From JAMOAW01 sp039908535 (GTDB lineage Bacteria > Pseudomonadota > Magnetococcia > Magnetococcales > JADFZT01): a DNA stretch of 43,149 nucleotides. The notes under the pieces are model-generated. The model was not told the origin of the DNA and ran no database searches. It was given only the letters and a program-made list of their open reading frames with translations. The position numbers and the translations under genes were made by a program. The DNA lies in contig JAMOAW010000033.1 in NCBI GenBank assembly GCA_039908535.1, positions 1 through 43,149 of the forward strand, read 5' to 3'. Positions within the stretch are counted from its first letter, which is position 1; the number at the start of each line of letters is the position of its first letter. Below, one piece after another: positions 1 through 6,793 of this stretch.

Positions 1-125
1 TTTTTTTTTGTATTGCTATTGTGAACAAGCTATGCCTTATTTTGTCTGAGAGACCGAGTCATTTTGTGAAAAGGGCCAAAGATGGAATCGGTTGTTGTGG
101 ACCTGCCTTCTTTTTGGAGTGTTTT

Positions 126-617
126 ATGAAAAATATCAAGGGAGGAAAAATTATTTCTGGAGGACAGACGGGTGTTGACCGTGCGGCATTGGATTTTGCA
201 CTGGAATTGGGGTTGGAATGCGGGGGTTGGTGCCCCCGTGGTCGTCGGGCCGAAGATGGCCCCATTCCAGAGCGATACCCTTTGCAAGAGACGGCATCCG
301 CCTCTTATTTTCAACGCACGAGAGAAAATGTGCAGACTGCTCAAGCCACGTTAATATTGGCGCGTTCCGTCTTATCTGGGGGGACGGCATTGACCAAGAA
401 GGTGGCTATGGCGCAACGTAAGCCATTTTATGTGGTAGACTTAAATGGTCCCCCGGAGCAGATAGTGGCGGTGCGGGCTTGGTTGCGTATCTATTGGCAA
501 CATATTTTAAATGTTGCGGGTCCTCGTGAGAGTGAAAATAGAGGCATTTATCTTCAAGCCTTAAATTTTTTGCGTCAGACCCTGGCTGAAACACCTATCA
601 GGGAAGAACCTTCTTAA
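126..617 (+). CDS. YpsA-like SLOG-family protein (putative molybdenum carrier family)
   Basis: The 163-residue product begins with a glycine-rich nucleotide-binding-type motif, KIISGGQTGVDRAALDFA, followed by GGWCPRGRRAEDG and a central RTRENVQTAQATLIL segment. This is the pattern of the family annotated as putative molybdenum carrier or circularly permuted YpsA (SLOG superfamily). The biochemical role of the family is not settled; a Rossmann-like ligand-binding fold is expected, and the protein should be cytosolic. I chose the ATG at 126 because GGAG lies six bases upstream (116-119); the open frame extends further upstream but without family similarity. The 3' end overlaps the convergent YciI-like gene by 20 bp, so the two genes share their terminal region. 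Recognition is by motif only. Confidence 0.75.
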   Translation: MKNIKGGKIISGGQTGVDRAALDFALELGLECGGWCPRGRRAEDGPIPERYPLQETASASYFQRTRENVQTAQATLILARSVLSGGTALTKKVAMAQRKPFYVVDLNGPPEQIVAVRAWLRIYWQHILNVAGPRESENRGIYLQALNFLRQTLAETPIREEPS

Positions 618-912
618 AAGGCTTGACCGTCACCTGTGCGTAAACTCCAGCTGCCACATATGGGTCGGCCTCGGCCCATTTTATCGCCATCTCTAGGGAA
701 TCGAACTGGGCCACGATAAGACTTCCGGTAAAAGTTGTTTCTTGGGTATTTGTGTGTGTTTCACCTGGATTGAGCTCTGGAAATGGACCGGCCAACAATA
801 ATTTTCCCTGACTGTTGAGCTGTTCAAGTCGTTGCAGATGGGCCGGGCGCGTCTGTTGGCGTAAAGGTAGGCTGTTGGGTATATCTTGGCTGATAATGGC
901 ATAAAATGGCAT
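598..912 (-). CDS. YciI-like family protein
   Basis: A 104-residue protein of the YciI/YCII dimeric alpha-beta barrel type. Visible hallmarks are MPFYAIISQD at the N-terminus, the RPAHLQRLEQL helix with a conserved His, GKLLLAGPFPE, the FDSLEMAIKWAEADPYVAAG segment with the family's D-P-Y motif, and a final V-KPF. Family members are small cytosolic proteins; the His and Asp are thought to form a putative active site, but the substrate is unknown. The ATG at 912 is preceded on the minus strand by AGGAG at good distance. It runs convergently with the YpsA-like gene and overlaps its last 20 bp. Confidence 0.8.
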   Translation of the reverse strand: MPFYAIISQDIPNSLPLRQQTRPAHLQRLEQLNSQGKLLLAGPFPELNPGETHTNTQETTFTGSLIVAQFDSLEMAIKWAEADPYVAAGVYAQVTVKPFKKVLP

Positions 913-1027
913 GGTGGAGAGCTCCTGGAGAAGATGGATGGTATTGTTGATGTTTAAATGGTAAAGGTGTAGTGATTATTTATGAGCATATTTTAATTGG
1001 GAGATTTACGAAAGAGATGTTTTGTAT

Positions 1028-1163
1028 TAAAGATCTTGGGGGGGGGTGGAGAACCGCCCCCCCCCCCAATCTTTCTTTTTTAATTCTTAAAAAAAAGAGG
1101 GGGTTTGGGGGATTCATCCCCCAAGGTTTTGTCTTTGATTTTTTGCCCGAAGGGCATCCTGTT
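1028..1163 (+). repeat. Type A multi-hairpin repeat, copy 1 (left end truncated)
   Basis: This copy contains the three inverted repeats that define type A: a GGGGGG...GGAGAACC...CCCCCC hairpin, a GGGGGATTCATCCCCC hairpin, and a terminal TGCCCGAAGGGCA hairpin. A TTTTTTAATTCTTAAAAAA palindrome lies between the first two. It ends about 24 bases before the ligA start codon. The usual left end (AATGTATCGGAAAAATAAA) is not recognisable here. Confidence 0.85.
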
Positions 1164-1185
1164 TTTTATGATAGAGGTCAACCCC

Positions 1186-3216
1186 ATGCAACCCTCCTTG
1201 CAAGATTTAGAAATCCTTTCTGAACTTCGTGCTCAACTGCATTTGCACAATTATCGCTATTATGCTCTGGATGATCCCCTTATTGAGGATGCCGAGTATG
1301 ATCGATTGTTTCGGCAGTTGCAGGATCTGGAGGCGCGTTTTCCCGCGTGGATTACTCCAGATTCTCCCACCCAGCGGGTAGGGCAGGCTCCAGTGGCGGC
1401 GTTTGTGCGGGTGCCCCATGAGCAGCCGATGTTTTCTTTGGATAACGTTTTTGATGTGGCCAAGTTGGAGGAGTTTGACCAGCGGTTGCGCACGACATTA
1501 TTGTTGAGCGAGGAGGTGGATTATATCGCTGAACCCAAAATGGATGGCTTGGCGGTGGCGTTGCTCTATCGGAATGGGGAGCTGGTGCGGGGGGCGACCC
1601 GAGGTGACGGTGTTGAGGGGGAGGATGTGACGGCCAATATACGCACGGTGCGATCGGTCCCGTTGCGCCTTTTGGGAACGGAGGTGCCAGAGCTTTTGGA
1701 GGTGCGCGGAGAGATTTGTATGGGGATTGCCGGATTTCGGGCATTAAATCGTCAGGCCGAAGAGAGTGGCCTGCGGGTGTTTGCCAATCCCCGGAACGCC
1801 GCGGCTGGTAGTCTTAAGCAGTTGGATCCTCGGGTGACCGCTTCGCGCCCTTTGCTCTTTTTTTGTTATGGGGTGGTGGGTCGTCTAGAGGGGGTGGAGC
1901 GGCATGGTCAGATGTTGAGGCAGTTGTCTCGTTGGGGGATGCCGGTGGTGCCGGGTTGGCAAGAGGTACGGGGGGTAAGGGGGTGTTTGGCCTATTATCG
2001 TCAGTTGGCCGAACAACGCCAGACAGCTGAGGTTGAAATGGATGGTGTGGTTTACAAGGTGGATTCTTTGGAACTACAGCGGCGTTTGGGTTTTGTCGCA
2101 CGGGCACCTCGTTGGGCGGTAGCCCATAAATTTCCAGCTTTGGAGGCCAAAACTGTCGTGGAGGCCATTGATATTCAGGTTGGCCGAACCGGTGTTTTAA
2201 CGCCAGTGGCCCGCCTAAAACCGGTTAATGTGGCTGGTGTGGTGGTGACCAATGCCACGTTGCATAATTTTCAGGAATTGGCGCGTAAGGATGTGCGGGT
2301 GGGGGATATGGTGGTGGTACGACGGGCTGGGGATGTTATCCCAGAGGTGGTGCGTGTCGATGTGAGTCAACGTCCGTTGGGGGCGGAGCTTTTTCCCCTG
2401 CCAAGCAGGTGTCCAGTCTGTCAGGGGGGGGTCTTCCAGGAAGAGGGAGAGGTGGCTTGGCGGTGTCGTGCCGGGTTGGCGTGTGACGCCCAGCGCAAAG
2501 AGGCCATTATACATTTTGCCAGCCGTAGTGCCATGAACATTGAAGGGTTGGGGGGGCAGACGGTGGATCTTTTATGGCGAGAGGGTATGGTGACCGATGT
2601 GGTCGATCTTTATTTTTTGGCCGACAAACGTGCACAGCTGGTTGTTTTGGAAGGGCTTGGGGAAAAATCGGTGGACAATCTTTTGGTTGCTATTCAAAAA
2701 AGCCGGCAGATGGATTTGGGCCGTTTTTTGTTCGCGTTGGGCATTCGGGATGTGGGGGAGGTGACGGCTCGTTATTTGGCCAACCATTTTGGCAATTTAC
2801 AAGCGATTTTAGAGGCCGACCAAGAGACCTTGCAAGGCACGCCAGAGGTGGGGAATAAGGTGGCAAAACGGCTATTTGATTTTTTTTCCGAACCTCACAA
2901 TCGCCAAGTGATGGATCGATTTTTAACAGTTCCTGATACCTCCTGGACCCAGGTGGTTGAAATCAATCGCGATCGGAGGATTTTAGCTGGGGCCACGGTG
3001 GTGGTGACGGGTACATTAAACAGCTTAACCCGTCAGGAGGCCAAAGCTCGTTTGGAAGGGTTGGGAGCACGGGTTTCCGGGAGTGTATCGAAACGGACTC
3101 GGTTTGTGGTGGTGGGAGATAAACCCGGTGCAAAATTGACTCAAGCTTTGGCGTTGGGGGTGGATGTGTGGGATGAGGAGACCTTTTTAAAATTTTTGCA
3201 GGAGGGGGATGGATAA
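1186..3216 (+). CDS. ligA: NAD-dependent DNA ligase LigA
   Basis: The product is 676 residues, the usual LigA length (about 670). It seals nicks in duplex DNA using NAD+ in replication and repair. Domains in order are: an N-terminal Ia domain with NYRYYALDDPLIEDAEYD; the adenylation domain with the KxDG motif EPKMDGLAV (nucleophilic Lys about residue 118) and TRGDGVEGEDVT; the OB fold; a four-Cys zinc finger (CPVC...CRAGLAC); helix-hairpin-helix repeats (IEGLGGQTV, LEGLGEKSV, LGIRDVGEVTA); and a C-terminal BRCT domain (GATVVVTGTL...RFVVVGDKPGAKL). I chose ATG 1186 with GAGG at 1174-1177; the frame is open further upstream, but those codons lie in the adjacent type A repeat. The stop codon abuts another type A fragment. 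Confidence 0.96.
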   Translation: MQPSLQDLEILSELRAQLHLHNYRYYALDDPLIEDAEYDRLFRQLQDLEARFPAWITPDSPTQRVGQAPVAAFVRVPHEQPMFSLDNVFDVAKLEEFDQRLRTTLLLSEEVDYIAEPKMDGLAVALLYRNGELVRGATRGDGVEGEDVTANIRTVRSVPLRLLGTEVPELLEVRGEICMGIAGFRALNRQAEESGLRVFANPRNAAAGSLKQLDPRVTASRPLLFFCYGVVGRLEGVERHGQMLRQLSRWGMPVVPGWQEVRGVRGCLAYYRQLAEQRQTAEVEMDGVVYKVDSLELQRRLGFVARAPRWAVAHKFPALEAKTVVEAIDIQVGRTGVLTPVARLKPVNVAGVVVTNATLHNFQELARKDVRVGDMVVVRRAGDVIPEVVRVDVSQRPLGAELFPLPSRCPVCQGGVFQEEGEVAWRCRAGLACDAQRKEAIIHFASRSAMNIEGLGGQTVDLLWREGMVTDVVDLYFLADKRAQLVVLEGLGEKSVDNLLVAIQKSRQMDLGRFLFALGIRDVGEVTARYLANHFGNLQAILEADQETLQGTPEVGNKVAKRLFDFFSEPHNRQVMDRFLTVPDTSWTQVVEINRDRRILAGATVVVTGTLNSLTRQEAKARLEGLGARVSGSVSKRTRFVVVGDKPGAKLTQALALGVDVWDEETFLKFLQEGDG

Positions 3217-3218
3217 CT

Positions 3219-3303
3219 TTTTAAGTCTTAAAAAAAAGAGGGGGTCTGGGGGATTCATCCCCCAGGGTTTGGCCTTTGATTTTTTTACCCGCAGGGCATC
3301 ATT
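3219..3303 (+). repeat. Type A repeat, copy 2 (only the right two-thirds)
   Basis: Begins directly after the ligA stop codon with TTTTTAAGTCTTAAAAAAA, then the GGGGGATTCATCCCCC hairpin and the terminal ACCCGCAGGGCATCAT end. The first G/C hairpin of full copies is absent. Confidence 0.8.
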
Positions 3304-3356
3304 TCCTAACTTTATCTTTTAAACATCTTTATCTTAAATCTTTAGTAAAAACAATA

Positions 3357-3406
3357 TAAATTAATATTTAAATTATTATAATAAAAATAATTTAAATATT
3401 AATTTA
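3357..3406. repeat. Perfect 21-bp AT-only inverted repeat
   Basis: The arms 3357-3377 and 3386-3406 are exact reverse complements made only of A and T, separated by 8 bases. The palindrome lies in the gene-free stretch between ligA and the calpain gene and directly precedes a type A end fragment. It could act as a cruciform or an insertion target; no function can be assigned. Confidence 0.8.
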
Positions 3407-3408
3407 AT

Positions 3409-3441
3409 GTCATGCCTTGCGGGCAAAAAAGTCAAAGTTAA
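3409..3441 (-). repeat. Type A repeat, solo right-end fragment (copy 3)
   Basis: ATGCCTTGCGGGCAAAAAAG followed by TCAAAGTTAAAAC matches the reverse complement of the right end of type A. The rest of the element is missing. It follows the AT palindrome at 3357-3406. Confidence 0.65.
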
Positions 3442-3560
3442 AACTTTATGGGATTTGTTTGGGGCTGTTCTTCTCAAAATGTCTTGAATTTTGTTTTTTA
3501 GATACATTAAATTATAAAAAAACATTGACAATATAATTTTTTTTAATTATAAACTTAAAA

Positions 3561-3630
3561 AGCCTATCAAGAAGTTGTTTTGTTTGGATTAAGGTATAAA
3601 AACTTCTGCTTGTAGGTCGTTCTATAGGCT
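3561..3630. other. Nested inverted repeats in gene-free region
   Basis: AGCCTAT (3561-3567) pairs with ATAGGCT (3624-3630), and inside it AGAAGTT pairs with AACTTCT, giving a two-stem fold about 70 bases long. No gene or known RNA family is recognised. The rest of 3442-3643 is AT-rich with nothing else that I can name. Confidence 0.35.
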
Positions 3631-3643
3631 AATAGTGTTTTTT

Positions 3644-3797
3644 AATGTATCGGAAAAATAAAAATCAAGACCTTGGGGGGCGGAGAACCGCCCCCCAGAC
3701 CCACCCTTTTTTTTAATTCTTAAAAAAAAGGGTGGGTCTGGGGGATTCATCCCTCAGGGTTTTGCTTTTAATTTTTTGCCCGCAGGGCATGATGTTC
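3644..3797 (+). repeat. Type A repeat, copy 4 (complete)
   Basis: This is a full reference copy. The left end is AATGTATCGGAAAAATAAAA then ATCAAGACCTTGG; next come the GGGGGGCGG-AGAA-CCGCCCCCC hairpin, the AT palindrome, the GGGGGATTCATCCC hairpin, and the right end TTTTTTGCCCGCAGGGCATG. The right end faces the calpain gene, 48 bases before its start codon. An inverted copy lies just beyond that gene's stop codon. Confidence 0.9.
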
Positions 3798-3844
3798 TCG
3801 ATCAAATCTTAACAGTTAACGTCTTTTCTTTAGGAGAAAAAGAA

Positions 3845-5107
3845 ATGTCTCAAGATGAACAACCGCAAGTAAAAGTTGGTGTTATTAATCCCTATGCATT
3901 GGGAGAATTGGTCTCAGGGAAACAAATGGCATGGAATAAAATTTTCGAACCCAAAAAAAAACTCGCTGAAATTTTTGACATGCTAGAAGATGATATTTTT
4001 CACCATAGCAGCTTTATCCTAAATCCACATAAGGATACACAGGTGGATAAGCAGTCAGCCAAGCTTCCAATAAAGAATATTCGTGAGAATCTTGAAAAAT
4101 TTCTCGTCAGTAAAGTGAAAAATTTGAAAGATAATCACCGTCACTTGTTAACCAAACTTGTTGAAACTACAGCACAAGAGGAGGAGGCAAACTCGACACC
4201 AGGGAATTCTGCTGAATTGTTAACCAAACTTGTTGAAACCACAGCACAAGAGGAGGGGGCAAACTCGACACCGTGGAATCCTGCTGACAAGGAATGGTTT
4301 GATAAGGGGGACTATTTCGAAGATGTCGTTGAACTCAATGACCCGATCCAGGGTATTTTAGGGGATTGCTATTTTATTTCCGCACTCTCCTCTGTCGCTT
4401 GGGCCAGACCCTATGCCATTGTTAATATGGTGCGTTCTTCGGGGGTGAATGATGAAGAGAGTCCAATTCATAAAGTTATATTCTACAAGGATGGACTTGC
4501 CAAGAATCAAACGGTCATTGAGGTGTCGGAAAAAACCCCGGTGGCCAAAACAACTCGCGCTTGGGTCTATGCCAGATCTCTTGATGCAACTGAAATTTGG
4601 CCAGCAGTGATGGAAAAGGCCTATGCCAAGTGGAGAACTCAAAATACAACCGATTGTCCCGATTATACCCCTATCGCTGGAGGTGATCCCGTGATGGCCT
4701 GTGCGCAATTGGTTTCTGGAAGCAGAACTTACAAGTGGAATAAAAATGAAACAGCAGATGCACTTTGGACCTTTGTGCGCACTCATTCGTTGAGTATGAG
4801 GACGATTAACCCGATGACCGCTTGGACTTATGAGACCCAACCTGCTGGGACAAATTATACCGCTGCGAATCTGGTCGCTAACCATGCTTACTCTGTTCTT
4901 GGTTGGGATTCTGTCAATAATGAAAAATATATCGTATTGCGCAATCCTTGGGGCAACCATCACGCCACTTTGGATACCCGTTCCGGGACGTGGGGCGCAT
5001 ATCAAGAGTCGTTTTTGAACAACATACCCCTCAATACCAATGGGATATTTTCTATGAAAGCTTCAACATTTCAGAAACATTTTGCTGGCATAGGGGTTGT
5101 TGTTTGA
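3845..5107 (+). CDS. Calpain-like (C2 family) cysteine protease
   Basis: The 420-residue protein carries a calpain-type papain-fold core. The catalytic Cys sits in QGILGDCYFISALSSVA (about C175), the His in NHAYSVLGW (about H347), and the Asn in LRNPWG (about N367). This is the C, H, N order and the GDCYF / RNPWG signatures of family C2. About 150 hydrophilic residues without a signal peptide precede the core, so a cytosolic or unconventionally exported protease is expected; substrate and Ca2+ dependence are unknown. The N-terminal part holds an exact-phase 72-bp tandem duplication (4145-4288). I chose ATG 3845 because AGGAG lies eight bases upstream; the frame is open further up into the repeat. 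The gene stands alone between inverted type A elements. Calpains are uncommon in bacteria. Confidence 0.85.
   Translation: MSQDEQPQVKVGVINPYALGELVSGKQMAWNKIFEPKKKLAEIFDMLEDDIFHHSSFILNPHKDTQVDKQSAKLPIKNIRENLEKFLVSKVKNLKDNHRHLLTKLVETTAQEEEANSTPGNSAELLTKLVETTAQEEGANSTPWNPADKEWFDKGDYFEDVVELNDPIQGILGDCYFISALSSVAWARPYAIVNMVRSSGVNDEESPIHKVIFYKDGLAKNQTVIEVSEKTPVAKTTRAWVYARSLDATEIWPAVMEKAYAKWRTQNTTDCPDYTPIAGGDPVMACAQLVSGSRTYKWNKNETADALWTFVRTHSLSMRTINPMTAWTYETQPAGTNYTAANLVANHAYSVLGWDSVNNEKYIVLRNPWGNHHATLDTRSGTWGAYQESFLNNIPLNTNGIFSMKASTFQKHFAGIGVVV
4145..4288 (+). repeat. 72-bp tandem duplication inside the calpain gene
   Basis: Two consecutive 72-bp units (4145-4216 and 4217-4288) each encode 24 residues beginning LLTKLVETTAQEE. 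They differ at only a few bases. The duplication is in frame, in the linker before the protease core. Confidence 0.9.
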
Positions 5108-5118
5108 TCTTGTTAGGT

Positions 5119-5212
5119 AAACATCATGCCCTGCAGGCAAAAAAGTCAAAGTCAAAACCCTGGGGGCTTGGGGGGCGGTTCGCCGCCCCCCAAGGTTTTG
5201 ATTTTTATTTTT
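5119..5212 (-). repeat. Type A repeat, copy 5 (shortened, inverted)
   Basis: AACATCATGCCCTGCAGGCA opens this reverse-oriented copy 11 bases after the calpain stop codon. The GGGGGGCGG-TTCG-CCGCCCCCC hairpin and an AAGGTTTTGATTTTTATTTT left end follow. The central GGGGGATTCATCCCCC hairpin is largely deleted. It is the inverted partner of copy 4 across the calpain gene and ends next to the stop codon of the HD-GYP gene. Confidence 0.85.
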
Positions 5213-6793
5213 TTATAAATTTTTTTTAATCTCTAATATTTCTTCAAGGTTTTCAAAGAAAATCTCTATCAACCGAGGCTCAAAATGTTGGCCTTTTTCT
5301 TCTTCAAAAAGAGCCAAAACCCGATCCAACTGCCAAGCTTTTCGATAACACCGGTCGTCAATTAACGCGTCAAACACATCTGCAATCGCGGTAATTCGTG
5401 CAAAAATATGGATTTGTTCTCCATGCAGACCATTTGGATAACCTTGACCGTTCCATTTTTCATGGTGTTGATGGGCTATAATGGCCCCGGCTTTTAAAAT
5501 GGAGCGTTCCGATTTTTTAAGAATATCATATCCAATCGTCGCATGGCTTTGGATAATGGCAAACTCTTTGGGATCCAGTTTGTCGGGTTTATGCAAAATA
5601 TGATCTGGAATGCCAATTTTGCCTAAATCATGTAGAGGAGAGGCCATAAACAAAAGTTCGGTATCTGCTTCACTCAGACCAAATTTGGCGGCCAATAATT
5701 TAGAATACATGGCCACCCGTCGAACATGATGGCCCGCCTCTTGAGAACGGACTTCGATCACCTCACCCAAGGTAAAGGTGACATCTCGCTGGGTATTGAG
5801 AATTTCCCGATTTAAAAAAAGATTGTCAAAGGCAAACGAAATGTTGGCGGAAAAAATTTCTAGCAGATTTTTTTCTATTTGACCTATGGGTTGGGTCCCT
5901 TCCATAAAAATAAAATTTTCAATTCCCAGTTTTGATTGAAAATAGCCTAGATAATCATGTTCAAAAAAGAGCGATTTTTTGGCCTTCATCCCCTCTGAGA
6001 TTTTTTCAAAAGTCTCCTGACAAACCATTTGCTCCAATGAGGTTCCAACCGAATGTTCAAAACGTCCTGATTTTGCATAAACATTTATTTTGCCCCGCCG
6101 TTCGGAAAAGGCCAAGCAAGAGGATTGGCTTTGAATCCCCTGTTGTTCTAAACCGATGAGAGAGGCCAGTTGCGTTAAAATTCCCGATGCCAATGTCTTC
6201 AGTGAACAGGGTTCAAAAAGATCAGCAGTGGCATCAATAATTTTTTTCAGCCCTTTACGGGTGTTTTCTAAAGCGCGCAAATCTCGATAAGAGCGTAAAG
6301 AGGCAATAATAGAGGTGGTTAATTGCTGTTTGCTTAAGGATGCTTTGTCTTTATAATCATTGATGTCATACTCAACAATTATCTTTTCTTCGGGGGCATA
6401 ACCCGGCTGACCCGTGCGTAGAATAATGCGGATATAGGGGTTGATCAATTCATTCCGTACATAACGCACCATCTCCAATCCGGCACTCTCCGTCTCCATG
6501 ACAACGTCTAAAAGCAAAATCGCCGCATCAGGATGCTCTTGTAGCAAACGACGCGCATCGCTTCCAGAATGGCCACAAAAGAGTTCCACCGGTCGACCTT
6601 CAAACGAAAAATCTCGGAGGATAAGATTGGTGATGGCGTGAACTTCGATATCGTCATCGACCACCAAAATTTTCCATGGGAACTCATGGGTCCGTATCGA
6701 TTTTGCCGTCATATCAGATAAAGGAAGGCTCTCTTCATCGGCAAAAAGGAGTTCATCGGTATCGGGAATAGGGGGATTAACTCTGTTTGGCAT
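5213..6793 (-). CDS. Response regulator with DUF3369 and HD-GYP phosphodiesterase domains
   Basis: A 526-residue regulator. The receiver domain (about residues 40-160) shows ILVVDDD, the phosphoacceptor Asp in LLLDVVM, and the DYKDKA lysine region. A DUF3369-type sensor segment follows (about 170-330). The HD-GYP domain (about 340-510) has SPLHDLGKIGIPD, HHEKWNGQGYPNGL and ADVFDAL. HD-GYP domains hydrolyse cyclic di-GMP, here probably under control of receiver phosphorylation. The start overlaps the end of the upstream sensor kinase gene by 17 bp, so the pair is translationally coupled and very likely forms a two-component system. No DNA-binding domain is present. The metal-binding H and D residues are intact, so activity is plausible. 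The 3' end abuts type A copy 5. Confidence 0.9.
   Translation of the reverse strand: MPNRVNPPIPDTDELLFADEESLPLSDMTAKSIRTHEFPWKILVVDDDIEVHAITNLILRDFSFEGRPVELFCGHSGSDARRLLQEHPDAAILLLDVVMETESAGLEMVRYVRNELINPYIRIILRTGQPGYAPEEKIIVEYDINDYKDKASLSKQQLTTSIIASLRSYRDLRALENTRKGLKKIIDATADLFEPCSLKTLASGILTQLASLIGLEQQGIQSQSSCLAFSERRGKINVYAKSGRFEHSVGTSLEQMVCQETFEKISEGMKAKKSLFFEHDYLGYFQSKLGIENFIFMEGTQPIGQIEKNLLEIFSANISFAFDNLFLNREILNTQRDVTFTLGEVIEVRSQEAGHHVRRVAMYSKLLAAKFGLSEADTELLFMASPLHDLGKIGIPDHILHKPDKLDPKEFAIIQSHATIGYDILKKSERSILKAGAIIAHQHHEKWNGQGYPNGLHGEQIHIFARITAIADVFDALIDDRCYRKAWQLDRVLALFEEEKGQHFEPRLIEIFFENLEEILEIKKNL

Noticed and set aside
3644..5212. Composite transposon carrying the calpain gene
   Set aside because: The geometry fits, but no transposase or target-site duplication was seen, so only the bracketed arrangement is claimed.
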